Assembly: GCA_041890495.1 (NCBI GenBank)
Contig: CP169086.1
Coordinates: forward strand, 992,001-1,056,000
Reading direction: 5' to 3'
DNA length: 64,000 nt
DNA from: Escherichia boydii
GTDB taxonomy: Bacteria; Pseudomonadota; Gammaproteobacteria; Enterobacterales; Enterobacteriaceae
Shown: positions 46,452 to 55,911 of the stretch, piece after piece
Numbering within the stretch: position 1 is the stretch's first letter
Layout: each line of letters opens with the position of its first letter
Position numbers and translations under genes: made by a program
The notes under the pieces: generated by a model
What the model was told of the DNA's origin: nothing
What the model saw: the letters and a program-made list of their open reading frames with translations, nothing else
The model's database searches: none

Positions 46452-47240
46452 ATGAAAATCGGCACACAGAATCAGGCGTTCTTTCCGGAAAACATTCTGG
46501 AGAAATTTCGTTATATCAAAGAGATGGGCTTCGATGGTTTTGAGATTGACGGCAAACTGCTGGTTAACAACATCGAAGAAGTCAAAGCGGCGATCAAAGA
46601 AACCGGTTTACCGGTGACCACCGCCTGCGGTGGCTATGACGGATGGATTGGCGACTTTATCGAAGAGCGTCGTCTTAATGGCTTAAAGCAGATCGAGCGC
46701 ATTCTCGAAGCGCTGGCAGAAGTGGGCGGTAAAGGCATCGTCGTTCCGGCTGCGTGGGGCATGTTTACCTTCCGCTTACCGCCGATGACCTCGCCGCGTA
46801 GCCTGGACGGCGACCGCAAAATGGTGAGTGATTCCCTGCGCGTACTGGAACAGGTCGCCGCGCGTACCGGAACCGTGGTGTATCTCGAACCGTTAAACCG
46901 CTATCAGGATCATATGATCAACACCCTCGCCGATGCCCGCCGTTACATCGTCGAAAACGATCTTAAACATGTACAGATTATCGGCGATTTCTATCACATG
47001 AATATCGAAGAAGATAACCTGGCGCAGGCGCTGCATGACAACCGCGACCTGCTCGGTCATGTGCATATTGCGGATAACCATCGCTACCAGCCGGGCAGCG
47101 GCACCCTGGATTTCCACGCGCTGTTTGAACAGCTGCGCGCGGATAACTATCAGGGCTATGTAGTGTACGAAGGGCGTATCCGGGCGGAAGATCCTGCCCA
47201 GGCGTACCGTGATTCGTTGGCCTGGTTGCGTACCTGCTAA
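46452..47240 (+). CDS. ycjR: Sugar epimerase YcjR (xylose-isomerase-like TIM barrel)
   Basis: The 262-residue YcjR epimerises the C4 position of 3-keto-glucosides to gulosides in E. coli. Metal-binding residues are visible in YLEPLNRYQDHM, GDFYHMNIEE, HVHIADNHRYQPGSG and VVYEGRI. The start is set at ATG 46452 rather than 46443: AAAGGA at 46437-46442 lies 9 bases before the former and abuts the latter. Confidence 0.93.
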   Translation: MKIGTQNQAFFPENILEKFRYIKEMGFDGFEIDGKLLVNNIEEVKAAIKETGLPVTTACGGYDGWIGDFIEERRLNGLKQIERILEALAEVGGKGIVVPAAWGMFTFRLPPMTSPRSLDGDRKMVSDSLRVLEQVAARTGTVVYLEPLNRYQDHMINTLADARRYIVENDLKHVQIIGDFYHMNIEEDNLAQALHDNRDLLGHVHIADNHRYQPGSGTLDFHALFEQLRADNYQGYVVYEGRIRAEDPAQAYRDSLAWLRTC

Positions 47241-47249
47241 GAGGTCTTT

Positions 47250-48308
47250 GTGAAAAGTGCAATGACAAGCTCTCCGCTGCGGGTCGCGATAATAGGCGCA
47301 GGCCAGGTGGCGGATAAGGTTCATGCTTCGTACTACTGCACCCGCAACGATCTGGAACTGGTGGCTGTCTGTGACAGCCGCCTTTCCCAGGCGCAGGCGC
47401 TGGCAGAAAAATACGGGAATGCATCCGTGTGGGACGATCCGCAGGCCATGCTGCTGGCGGTGAAACCTGATGTGGTTAGCGTCTGCTCACCTAACCGTTT
47501 TCATTACGAACATACCCTGATGGCACTGGAAGCGGGCTGCCATGTGATGTGCGAAAAACCGCCCGCCATGACGCCGCAAGAGGCCGATGAGATGCGGATG
47601 GCTGCCCGCAAGGCGGGGAAAGTGCTGGCATATGATTTTCATCACCGCTTCGCGCTCGACACACAGCTGCTGCGCGAGGCCGTGATGAACGGAACGCTGG
47701 GCGAAATCTACTTCACCTCGGCGCAGGCGTTACGGCGCTGCGGCGTGCCGGGCTGGGGCGTCTTCACCAACAAAGCGCTGCAGGGCGGTGGGCCGCTGAT
47801 TGACATTGGCATTCACATGCTGGATGCCGCGATGTACGTGCTGGGTTTCCCGGCGGTCAAAAGGGTCACCGCGCACGGCTTCCAGAGGCTGGGAACCCAA
47901 AAAAGCAGCGGCCAGTTCGGCGCTTGGGATCCCGAACAGTTTACGGTGGAAGATGCCCTGTTTGGCACCATCGAATTCTGCAACGGCGGCATTTTGCGTC
48001 TGGATACCTCGTTTGCGCTGAATATTCGCGAGCAGTCGATCATGAATGTCGCCTTTTGCGGAGAAAAGGCGGGGGCGACGCTTTTCCCGGCCCACGTTTA
48101 TCAGGATGACGCCGGGGCGTTACAAACCCTGGTTCAGCGTGAAGAGGCTGACGACCAGCGACATTTACGCAGCATGGAGGCCTTTGTCCGTCACGTGCAG
48201 GGAGAGCCCGTAATGATTGCGGATGCTGAACAGGGGCTGGTGATTCAGCAGCTTGTCGCGGCGCTTTATCAATCGGCAGAAACAGGGGAAAGCGTAACAT
48301 TATGCTGA
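47250..48308 (+). CDS. ycjS: Gfo/Idh/MocA oxidoreductase YcjS (glucoside 3-dehydrogenase), hybrid sequence
   Basis: YcjS of E. coli oxidises D-glucosides at C3 with NAD. The 352-residue protein has the N-terminal Rossmann motif VAIIGAGQVADKVHASYY, the EKPPAM motif of the family near residue 105 and GGGPLIDIGIHMLDAAMYVLG. The start is GTG 47250 with GAGG at 47241; ATG 47262 is an alternative. Up to about base 47575 it reads as E. coli, then as a diverged YcjS (TPQEADEMRMAARKAGK and onward). The end overlaps ycjT by 7 bases. Confidence 0.92.
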   Translation: MKSAMTSSPLRVAIIGAGQVADKVHASYYCTRNDLELVAVCDSRLSQAQALAEKYGNASVWDDPQAMLLAVKPDVVSVCSPNRFHYEHTLMALEAGCHVMCEKPPAMTPQEADEMRMAARKAGKVLAYDFHHRFALDTQLLREAVMNGTLGEIYFTSAQALRRCGVPGWGVFTNKALQGGGPLIDIGIHMLDAAMYVLGFPAVKRVTAHGFQRLGTQKSSGQFGAWDPEQFTVEDALFGTIEFCNGGILRLDTSFALNIREQSIMNVAFCGEKAGATLFPAHVYQDDAGALQTLVQREEADDQRHLRSMEAFVRHVQGEPVMIADAEQGLVIQQLVAALYQSAETGESVTLC

Positions 48309-50581
48309 GCGTGTCTGTATTAATCGATCCGGGCTTTTGTCCGCACAGTCTGAATAAGTACGCATCCATTATGGCATGCGGTAACGGCTACATGGGCATT
48401 CGCGCTGCGCACGAAGAAGATTACACCCAGCAAACCCGAGGGATGTATCTTGCGGGCCTCTATCATCAGGCGGGACGTAACGAGACCACTGAGCTGATCA
48501 ATTTGCCTGATATCACCGGTATCGAGGTTGAGCTGGACGGGGTGAATTTTACTCTTCTGGCCGGGGACATTCTCGAATGGCAGCGCGAGCTGGCGTTTGC
48601 CAACGGCGAACTGCATCGCCGCGTCGTCTGGCGTTCACCCAACGGAAAGCGCTATCGCCTGGAGAGTCGTCGTTTTGTCTCTCTGGATCAGCTGCCGCTC
48701 GTTGCCATGCAGCTTGCGATCACCCCGCTTGATGATGCCTCGCAGGTGGTGATGAAAACCGGCATTGATGCGACCCAAACCAATACGGGCCGGCAGCATC
48801 TGGATGAAATTTCCGTCAGGGTGTTTGACCAGCACTATATGCAGGGTGTGTATGAAACGCAGGACCGGGCCGCTGATGTAGTTATCTCAGCCTTTTGTCA
48901 GCTATCAGCCGACAGCGAAAGCTGCTTTACCGCTAAAAATCGTCGTGTCTCTGCCCACTATTCCCTGACGATACCGCAGGGTGACACTGTCACGCTGGAT
49001 AAGTTTGTCTGGGTGGCCCATCGCAATGATAAAGCCCTGTCGCAGGAGTCGTTCGCGCGCAGAACCCTGGCGGATCTCAAGGTTTGTGCGGCAAGGGGTT
49101 ATGCCTCGCTGCTGGAAAGTTCAGCCTGCGCATGGGAAGACGTATGGCGTGACGCCCGGGTGGAAGTGGCTTCTGCAGCTCCTGACGATCAGATGGCGCT
49201 GGACTATGCCGTCTGGCATCTGACCACCATGACGCCAGCCCATGATGAGCGGAGTAGCATTGCCGCTAAGGGCTTGACCGGCGAAGGATATAAAGGTCAC
49301 GTCTTCTGGGATACTGAAATATTCCTGCTGCCTTTCCATCTTTTCACTCGGCCACAGGTGGCCCGCAGTCTGCTGCGCTATCGCTGGCTGAACCTGTCCG
49401 GGGCCCGGGAAAAAGCGCGCCGCAACGGCTGGCCGGGCGCACTGTTCCCATGGGAGAGCGCCGCGAGCGGCAAAGAGGAAACGCCGGAGTTTGCGGCTAT
49501 CAACATCCGTACAGGCATGCGGCAGAAAGTGGCCTCCGCCCTGGCCGAACACCACATCGTGGCGGACATTGCCTGGGCCGTTGTGGCCTACTGGCAGGCC
49601 ACGCGCGATGACGCGTTTATGCGTAATGAAGGACTGACCCTGCTGGTGGAGACGGCAACGTTCTGGATGGGCCGCGCCACGGAGGTCAACGGGCGCCTGG
49701 AAATTCATGATGTGATTGGGCCGGACGAATACACCGAGCATGTGAATAACAACGCCTACACCAACTATCTGGCCTGGCACAACGTGGCTAGCGCATGCCG
49801 TTTCATGTCGATGTTTGAGCTTGAAGAGGCCTGCTTCATGGAGAAGGCGACCACCTTCCTGGCCCGCTTGTGGCTGCCGGAAGCCGACGACGGGGGAGTG
49901 ATCCCGCAGGACGATTCATTCATGGCGAAACCCGCGATCGATTTAAGCCGCTATAAAGCCAAAGCGGGCAAGCAGACCATCCTGCTGGATTACTCTCGCG
50001 CGGAAGTTAACGAGATGCAAATCCTCAAGCAGGCCGACGTGGTGATGCTTAACTACCTGTTGCCGGAGAAATTTACCCCAGCCCAGTGTGCGGCCAACCT
50101 GGCGTTTTACGAGCCGCGGACGATCCATGACTCTTCGCTGAGCAAGGCTATTCACGGCATTGTGGCCGCCCGCTGTGGCGATACGGAAGGGGCCTACGCC
50201 TTCTGGCGCGCTGGCGTGGCTATCGATCTTGGCGACGATCCGCACAGCAGCGACGACGGCATTCATGCCGCGGCCACGGGCGCCATCTGGTCCGGCGTCA
50301 TTCAGGGGTTTGCCGGCATGCAGATTGTTGAGGGCGAGCTGCATCTTGCGCCGAAGCTACCCGCCCGCTGGCGAAAACTTACCTTCCCGCTTCGCTGGCA
50401 GAACGCACGCCTGCGCTTCACGTTTGAAAATGACGTTTTAACCATCGATACCTCCGCACCCGTCACGTTAACCCTGTGGGGAAAAACGGTTTGCGTATCG
50501 GAGCGGCAGGCACTGTCTCGTAGGGAATTTCTTTCATCTTTTAATGGGACCGCTACCACGGAGGCCAGCCATGAAGCCTGA
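48302..50581 (+). CDS. ycjT: Kojibiose phosphorylase YcjT (GH65)
   Basis: YcjT of E. coli phosphorolyses kojibiose to glucose and beta-glucose-1-phosphate. The 759-residue protein has the GH65 layout: N-terminal beta-sandwich, (alpha/alpha)6 barrel with GHVFWDTEIFLLPF and the catalytic Glu in DVIGPDEYTEHVNNNAYTN, phosphate-binding HDSSLSKAIHGIVAA, and a small C-terminal domain. The C-terminal 12 codons contain the second operator copy and overlap the start of ycjU by 11 bases. It is diverged from the E. coli sequence. Confidence 0.93.
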   Translation: MLSVSVLIDPGFCPHSLNKYASIMACGNGYMGIRAAHEEDYTQQTRGMYLAGLYHQAGRNETTELINLPDITGIEVELDGVNFTLLAGDILEWQRELAFANGELHRRVVWRSPNGKRYRLESRRFVSLDQLPLVAMQLAITPLDDASQVVMKTGIDATQTNTGRQHLDEISVRVFDQHYMQGVYETQDRAADVVISAFCQLSADSESCFTAKNRRVSAHYSLTIPQGDTVTLDKFVWVAHRNDKALSQESFARRTLADLKVCAARGYASLLESSACAWEDVWRDARVEVASAAPDDQMALDYAVWHLTTMTPAHDERSSIAAKGLTGEGYKGHVFWDTEIFLLPFHLFTRPQVARSLLRYRWLNLSGAREKARRNGWPGALFPWESAASGKEETPEFAAINIRTGMRQKVASALAEHHIVADIAWAVVAYWQATRDDAFMRNEGLTLLVETATFWMGRATEVNGRLEIHDVIGPDEYTEHVNNNAYTNYLAWHNVASACRFMSMFELEEACFMEKATTFLARLWLPEADDGGVIPQDDSFMAKPAIDLSRYKAKAGKQTILLDYSRAEVNEMQILKQADVVMLNYLLPEKFTPAQCAANLAFYEPRTIHDSSLSKAIHGIVAARCGDTEGAYAFWRAGVAIDLGDDPHSSDDGIHAAATGAIWSGVIQGFAGMQIVEGELHLAPKLPARWRKLTFPLRWQNARLRFTFENDVLTIDTSAPVTLTLWGKTVCVSERQALSRREFLSSFNGTATTEASHEA
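50545..50558. promoter_or_regulatory. Second LacI-type operator copy, upstream of ycjU
   Basis: This is an exact second copy of the 14-base site at 40601, inside the 3' end of ycjT and 12 bases before the ycjU start. It may repress an internal promoter for ycjUV or act as a roadblock or looping site for YcjW. Confidence 0.65.
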
Positions 50582-51236
50582 AGCCGTTGTATTCGATCTT
50601 GATGGGGTTATCACCGATACCGCGCATCTGCATTTTCTCGCCTGGCGTTCGGTCGCGCAGGAGATCGGCATCACTATCGATGAGGTGTTTAACGAGGAGC
50701 TTAAGGGGATTAGCCGCATGGAATCCCTGCAGCGGATCCTGCGACACGGTGGGAAAGAGGGGGCGTTTGACGACAAACAGTGCCTGGCGCTGGCGGGGAA
50801 GAAAAATGCGCTCTACGTCGCATCGCTGTCGTCATTGACCGAGGCGTCGCTGCTGCCGGGCATCAGGGAGGTGCTTGCGGACATTCGGGCGGAAGAGGTC
50901 AAAATTGGGCTCGCCTCCGTTTCCCTCAATGCACCTGGAATACTGCATGCCCTGGGTATTCATCGCGCCTTTGATTTTTGCGCCGACGCCTCCCGCATTG
51001 TTTGTTCCAAACCGGATCCGGAGATCTTTCTCGCCGCGTGTGCTGGCCTGAACGTCCGCCCCGATACGACCATCGGAGTTGAAGATGCACCCGCAGGCGT
51101 GGCGGCGATCAACGCGGCGGGCATGCTGTCGGTCGGGATTGGCGCTGGCCTGACCCATGCGGGATTACAGCTTCATTCAACGCAGGAACTGACCTGGAAA
51201 TGCCTGACCGATTTCTGGGCCTCCCGGGCGTATTGA
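50571..51236 (+). CDS. pgmB: Beta-phosphoglucomutase YcjU
   Basis: This HAD-superfamily enzyme turns beta-glucose-1-phosphate, the product of YcjT and similar phosphorylases, into glucose-6-phosphate. From ATG 50571 (MKPEAVVFDLDGVITDT) it has 221 residues; CGGAGG at 50559-50564 is its ribosome-binding site. The nucleophile DLDGVITDT, the helical cap, the Lys/Pro motif CSKPDPEIFLAA and GVEDAPAGVAA are intact. An ORF extension to 50544 is not supported. Confidence 0.94.
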   Translation: MKPEAVVFDLDGVITDTAHLHFLAWRSVAQEIGITIDEVFNEELKGISRMESLQRILRHGGKEGAFDDKQCLALAGKKNALYVASLSSLTEASLLPGIREVLADIRAEEVKIGLASVSLNAPGILHALGIHRAFDFCADASRIVCSKPDPEIFLAACAGLNVRPDTTIGVEDAPAGVAAINAAGMLSVGIGAGLTHAGLQLHSTQELTWKCLTDFWASRAY

Positions 51237-51249
51237 TAAGGAATTAAAA

Positions 51250-52332
51250 ATGGCACAACTGTCACTGAAACATATTCAGAAAATTTACGATAACCAGGTC
51301 CACGTGGTGAAGGATTTTAATCTCGAAATTGAGGACAAGGAGTTTATCGTTTTTGTTGGCCCGTCTGGCTGCGGTAAATCGACAACGCTGCGCATGATTG
51401 CCGGGCTGGAGGAGATCTCCGCCGGCGAGTTGGTCATCGACGGCGTTTGCATGAACGACGTGCCCGCCAAGTCGCGCGACATCGCTATGGTGTTCCAGAA
51501 CTATGCGCTTTACCCGCATATGACGGTCTACGACAACATGGCGTTTGGCCTGAAGATGCAGAAAATCGCCCCGGCGGTTATCGAAGAGCGCGTTAACTGG
51601 GCGGCACAGATCCTCGGCTTACGGGAGTACCTCAAGCGTAAACCCGGCGCGCTGTCCGGCGGCCAGCGTCAGCGCGTGGCGTTGGGCAGGGCGATCGTGC
51701 GCGAAGCGGGCGTCTTCCTGATGGATGAACCGCTCTCCAACCTCGATGCCAAGCTTCGCGTGCAGATGAGGGCTGAAATCAGCAAGCTGCACCAGAAGCT
51801 CAACACCACGATGATTTATGTGACCCACGATCAGACGGAAGCCATGACGATGGCGACCCGGATTGTGATCTTAAAAGACGGCATTATTCAGCAGGTTGGT
51901 GCACCGAAGCAGGTCTACAACGAACCGGCAAACATGTTTGTCGCGGGGTTTATTGGATCGCCTGCCATGAATTTCATTCGCGGCGCTATCGACGACCGCT
52001 ACTTCGTCACGGAAACGCTGCGTCTTGAGATCCCGGAAGACAAGCTCGCGTCACTGAATGCCAGAGGGTATCAGCGCAAAGCCGTGGTCTTTGGGATCCG
52101 CCCGGAAGATATTTTCACGCTGCAGAGCCAAGGTGAAAATATCGCGGCGAAAGTCAGCGTAGCCGAACTGACTGGCGCGGAGTTCATGCTCTACGCCACC
52201 GTTGGGGGCCATGAACTGGTTGTTCGCGCTGGCGCCGCGAATGATTATGCCGCTGGGGATAATATCGATATCCAGTTCGATATGAGTAAGTGCCATTTCT
52301 TCGACGCTGAAACCGAAGCGGCTATTAGATAA
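51250..52332 (+). CDS. ycjV: ABC sugar importer ATPase YcjV (MalK/UgpC type), intact
   Basis: This 360-residue ATPase has Walker A GPSGCGKST, the signature LSGGQRQRVALGRA, Walker B VFLMDEPLSNLD and a C-terminal MOP-like regulatory domain (VFGIRPEDIF...). It should energise YcjNOP. In E. coli K-12 the corresponding gene is annotated as a pseudogene; here the frame is uninterrupted, so the importer may have its own ATPase. It starts 13 bases after ycjU and is followed by a strong terminator. Confidence 0.93.
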   Translation: MAQLSLKHIQKIYDNQVHVVKDFNLEIEDKEFIVFVGPSGCGKSTTLRMIAGLEEISAGELVIDGVCMNDVPAKSRDIAMVFQNYALYPHMTVYDNMAFGLKMQKIAPAVIEERVNWAAQILGLREYLKRKPGALSGGQRQRVALGRAIVREAGVFLMDEPLSNLDAKLRVQMRAEISKLHQKLNTTMIYVTHDQTEAMTMATRIVILKDGIIQQVGAPKQVYNEPANMFVAGFIGSPAMNFIRGAIDDRYFVTETLRLEIPEDKLASLNARGYQRKAVVFGIRPEDIFTLQSQGENIAAKVSVAELTGAEFMLYATVGGHELVVRAGAANDYAAGDNIDIQFDMSKCHFFDAETEAAIR

Positions 52333-52344
52333 GAAAGGTGTTCG

Positions 52345-52371
52345 CCGGAAATGCAAATTTCCGGTTTTTTT
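52345..52371 (+). terminator. Terminator after ycjV
   Basis: An 8-bp stem (52345-52352 with 52357-52364) with a GCAA loop is followed by seven T. It separates ycjV from ompG, so ompG may be expressed by readthrough or its own promoter. Confidence 0.88.
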
Positions 52372-52398
52372 GTTTGTTACTTATAAAGGGAATATTTG

Positions 52399-53313
52399 AT
52401 GAGTACTCTACTAAAAAGTGCTGCGCTCGTGCTGTGCGCAGGGATTAGCTGTGCACATGCAACAGAAACGGCTAAAAAGTGGGAGTTTAATATTGGCGCG
52501 ATGTATGAAATAGAAAACGTCGAAGGCCAGGCGGAGGATAAAGATGGATTATATGAACCCTCCGTGTGGTTTAATGCTACCTGGGATGCGTGGACTATTT
52601 CGCTGGCGATGTATCAGGAGGGGCCGGTTGATTATAGCAGCATGACCCGTGGCACCTATTTTGATCGCCCGGAATTTGAATTACGCTATCGCTTTATCGG
52701 AACCGATGATTTTACGTTCGGTCTGACCGGCGGCTTCCGTAATTATGGTTATCACTTTAAGGATGAACACGGCGCCAGAGACGGCAGCGCAAATATGCAG
52801 CGCTACAAAATTCAGCCTGACTGGGATATAAAATTAACCGACGACTGGCGTTTTGGCGGATGGTTTGCCATGTATCAGTTTGCTAACGATCTGGAAAAAA
52901 CCGGCTATTCAGACAGCCGCGTCGAAACCGAAACGGGCTTTACCTGGACCATTAACGAAACCTTTGCCGCTAAAGTAAATTACTATTTAGAGCGCGGTTT
53001 CAATATGGACGGTTCACGTAATAACGGCGAGTTCTCCACCCAGGAAATTCGCGCCTATCTGCCTATTTCATTGGGCCAGACGACCTTAACGCCTTACACG
53101 CGACTGGGGCTCGATCGCTGGTCGAACTGGGACTGGCAGGACGATCCTGAGCGTGAAGGGCATGATTTCAACCGCCTGGGTATGCAGTACGCCTATGACT
53201 TCAACAACGGTTTATCCATGACGCTTGAATACGCCTATGAATGGGAAAACCATGACGAGGGTGACAACGACCGCTTCCACTATGCGGGCGTTGGGGTAAA
53301 TTACGCGTTCTGA
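52399..53313 (+). CDS. ompG: Outer-membrane porin OmpG
   Basis: OmpG is a monomeric 14-stranded porin for uptake of larger oligosaccharides. The 304-residue precursor from ATG 52399 has a signal peptide ending ISCAHA, then alternating beta strands with many aromatic residues, ending VGVNYAF with the terminal Phe typical of outer-membrane proteins. Its place at the end of the ycj sugar operon suggests that it brings glucosides into the periplasm. Confidence 0.93.
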   Translation: MSTLLKSAALVLCAGISCAHATETAKKWEFNIGAMYEIENVEGQAEDKDGLYEPSVWFNATWDAWTISLAMYQEGPVDYSSMTRGTYFDRPEFELRYRFIGTDDFTFGLTGGFRNYGYHFKDEHGARDGSANMQRYKIQPDWDIKLTDDWRFGGWFAMYQFANDLEKTGYSDSRVETETGFTWTINETFAAKVNYYLERGFNMDGSRNNGEFSTQEIRAYLPISLGQTTLTPYTRLGLDRWSNWDWQDDPEREGHDFNRLGMQYAYDFNNGLSMTLEYAYEWENHDEGDNDRFHYAGVGVNYAF

Positions 53314-53324
53314 CCGAGGGGCTT

Positions 53325-53349
53325 CCAGGGGCTACAAGCCCCTGGTTTT
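53325..53349. terminator. Bidirectional terminator between ompG and ycjW
   Basis: A 9-bp GC-rich stem (53325-53333 with 53337-53345) with an ACA loop is followed by TTTT that overlaps the ycjW stop codon. Confidence 0.75.
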
Positions 53350-54358
53350 AGCGCAGCGAGGCCGCCAGTAAAAAATGGGTATCGACAAGCACTTTTTGCG
53401 GGGCGGGATGGCCCGCGATACGCCTGAAGAGAAGATCGCAGCTCTCTTCCCCCAGTTTTCGGGTGGGGATATCAAAGCCGCCAGGCGCGGGCGTTAAAAT
53501 GAGAGACAGCATCGGGTCGCTGTATCCGGCTATCACCACCTGTTCCGGAATCATCAGATTCAACTCATCCGCCGCGCGATAAAGGCCGAGTAATTTCATG
53601 CTGTCGGTCGCAAATACCGCATCAGGCGGCGTGGGTGAAGAGAGCAATTCCAGAGCCGCCGCGAGCGCGCGCTCATGGGTATAACCGCCATCCCTGATCC
53701 AGTCTGGATTAATGGCAATGTGGTGCTTTTCCAGGCTGGCTTTATAGCCCGCCAGGCGATCGATCGAAACATGATAATCAAGCGGCGCATGCAGGCAGGC
53801 AATTTTACGGCGTCCGTTTTTAATAAAGGTTTCCGTCAGCGTGGCGCTGTCATGAAAATTATCCGTGTCGACGGAATAAATATTCTGATACACACCTTCC
53901 ACTTTACCGATAACCACTACCGGTACGCCATACGCATCCAGCGTGGTGAAAAAGGATTCATTTGCCGGTGAACTCAGCATAATGATCCCTTTGATCATTT
54001 TCTGTTTTATTTTACTCACGCATTTCAGCAGATCGTCTTCGCTGCTTTTTGACGTTTGTAAAATAACATCAAAGCCTTCTTCTTCCGCTTTTGCCGTAAT
54101 GGCATGAAGGACATCGGAGAAAAAAGGATTGCCGGCGGTGGTTTTGGTTGATCGGGTCGAAATAACCATAATGGCATCGAAGCCTGAAGAGGTCAGGGCG
54201 CGAGCCAGTTTGTTGGGCTGATAATTTAATTCGTCAATCGCCTTCAGCACTTTGTCCCGCGCTTCGGGAGAAATATTCGTTTGTTTATTCAGAACGCGGG
54301 AAACGGTTGATTTCGATACGCCCGCAACCCGTGCGATATCATAGATGGTGGGTGACAT
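53348..54358 (-). CDS. ycjW: LacI-family transcriptional regulator YcjW
   Basis: The 336-residue repressor begins with a LacI helix-turn-helix (TIYDIARVAGVSKSTVSRVLN) and hinge helix (PNKLARALTSSGFDAIMV), followed by a periplasmic-binding-protein-like effector domain. In E. coli YcjW controls ycj genes and has been tied to H2S production through pspE, which is absent in this window. The two identical operator-like sites at ycjM and ycjU are its likely targets. It is transcribed towards ompG and divergent from ycjX. Confidence 0.93.
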   Translation of the reverse strand: MSPTIYDIARVAGVSKSTVSRVLNKQTNISPEARDKVLKAIDELNYQPNKLARALTSSGFDAIMVISTRSTKTTAGNPFFSDVLHAITAKAEEEGFDVILQTSKSSEDDLLKCVSKIKQKMIKGIIMLSSPANESFFTTLDAYGVPVVVIGKVEGVYQNIYSVDTDNFHDSATLTETFIKNGRRKIACLHAPLDYHVSIDRLAGYKASLEKHHIAINPDWIRDGGYTHERALAAALELLSSPTPPDAVFATDSMKLLGLYRAADELNLMIPEQVVIAGYSDPMLSLILTPAPGGFDIPTRKLGEESCDLLFRRIAGHPAPQKVLVDTHFLLAASLR

Positions 54359-54435
54359 ACACCTTACTCACTCCGGACTGACAGCAATGTCGTTCATCTT
54401 ACTGGAGAGAAAACGGCAATAGCAATAAATAAGAA

Positions 54436-54462
54436 TTGATAATCAACGATCTGCCCCCATTT
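54436..54462 (+). promoter_or_regulatory. Possible sigma-32 promoter of ycjX
   Basis: TTGATA at 54436-54441 and CCCCATTT at 54455-54462 are 13 bases apart, resembling the heat-shock consensus (CTTGAA and CCCCATNT). ycjXF is heat-shock induced in E. coli. Confidence 0.55.
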
Positions 54463-54513
54463 ATTGTATTCTGAAGCCATGCATTCAAGGCTTCCAGGCA
54501 ACGAAGGACAGCA

Positions 54514-55911
54514 ATGAAGCGACTTAAAAATGAACTCAATGCGCTGGTGAATCGGGGTGTCGACAGACATCTGCGCCTCGCTGTAACCGGACTTAGCCGC
54601 AGCGGCAAAACAGCGTTTATCACCGCGATGGTTAATCAGTTGCTTAATATTCACGCCGGAGCACGTTTGCCGCTGTTAAGTGCGGTGCGTGAAGAGCGCC
54701 TGCTGGGCGTGAAACGCATTCCCCAGCGTGACTTTGGCATTCCGCGCTTCACCTATGACGAAGGGCTGGCGCAGTTATATGGCGATCCACCCGCCTGGCC
54801 AACGCCAACGCGCGGCGTCAGTGAAATCCGCCTGGCGCTACGTTTTAAATCGAATGATTCGCTGCTACGCCACTTTAAGGATACCTCCACGCTGTATCTG
54901 GAAATTGTGGATTATCCCGGCGAATGGTTGCTCGACCTGCCGATGCTGGCGCAGGACTATTTAAGCTGGTCGCGCCAGATGACGGGCTTACTCAATGGTC
55001 AGCGCGGAGAATGGTCGGCGAAATGGCGAATGATGAGCGAAGGGCTGGACCCGCTAGCGCCTGCCGACGAAAACCGGCTGGCGGACATTGCCGCCGCGTG
55101 GACCGATTATCTCCACCACTGTAAAGAGCAGGGGCTGCACTTTATTCAGCCTGGGCGCTTTGTCTTGCCGGGAGATATGGCAGGTGCGCCCGCGCTGCAA
55201 TTCTTCCCGTGGCCGGATGTCGATACCTGGGGCGAGTCCAAACTGGCGCAGGCCGATAAGCATACCAATGCCGGAATGCTGCGCGAGCGCTTTAATTATT
55301 ACTGCGAGAAGGTGGTGAAGGGGTTCTATAAGAATCATTTTCTGCGCTTTGACCGCCAGATTGTGCTGGTGGATTGCCTGCAACCTCTCAACAGTGGGCC
55401 ACAGGCATTTAATGATATGCGTCTGGCACTGACGCAGCTGATGCAAAGTTTTCACTACGGGCAGCGTACCCTGTTCCGGCGTTTGTTTTCGCCGGTTATC
55501 GATAAGCTATTGTTTGCTGCCACTAAAGCGGACCATGTGACCATCGATCAGCACGCTAATATGGTTTCATTACTGCAACAACTGATTCAGGATGCCTGGC
55601 AAAATGCGGCGTTCGAAGGGATCAGCATGGACTGCCTGGGGCTGGCGTCAGTTCAGGCGACCACCAGCGGCATTATTGATGTTAACGGTGAGAAAATCCC
55701 GGCGCTGCGTGGTAATCGACTTAGCGATGGCGCACCGCTCACTGTTTATCCTGGCGAAGTTCCCGCACGTTTGCCTGGTCAGGCGTTCTGGGATAAGCAA
55801 GGCTTCCAGTTTGAGGCATTTCGTCCGCAGGTGATGGATGTCGACAAACCACTACCGCATATTCGTCTTGATGCTGCGCTGGAATTTTTAATAGGAGATA
55901 AATTGCGATGA
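54514..55911 (+). CDS. ycjX: YcjX, P-loop NTPase of the stress-induced YcjX/DUF463 family
   Basis: This 465-residue protein has Walker A GLSRSGKT (residues about 27-34) and the Walker B-like YLEIVDYPGEWLLDLP. The family is Ras/dynamin-like by fold and often co-occurs with the Psp and heat-shock responses; its cell role is unclear. GAAGGA precedes the ATG. The stop overlaps ycjF (ATGA). It reads as E. coli YcjX. Confidence 0.93.
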   Translation: MKRLKNELNALVNRGVDRHLRLAVTGLSRSGKTAFITAMVNQLLNIHAGARLPLLSAVREERLLGVKRIPQRDFGIPRFTYDEGLAQLYGDPPAWPTPTRGVSEIRLALRFKSNDSLLRHFKDTSTLYLEIVDYPGEWLLDLPMLAQDYLSWSRQMTGLLNGQRGEWSAKWRMMSEGLDPLAPADENRLADIAAAWTDYLHHCKEQGLHFIQPGRFVLPGDMAGAPALQFFPWPDVDTWGESKLAQADKHTNAGMLRERFNYYCEKVVKGFYKNHFLRFDRQIVLVDCLQPLNSGPQAFNDMRLALTQLMQSFHYGQRTLFRRLFSPVIDKLLFAATKADHVTIDQHANMVSLLQQLIQDAWQNAAFEGISMDCLGLASVQATTSGIIDVNGEKIPALRGNRLSDGAPLTVYPGEVPARLPGQAFWDKQGFQFEAFRPQVMDVDKPLPHIRLDAALEFLIGDKLR

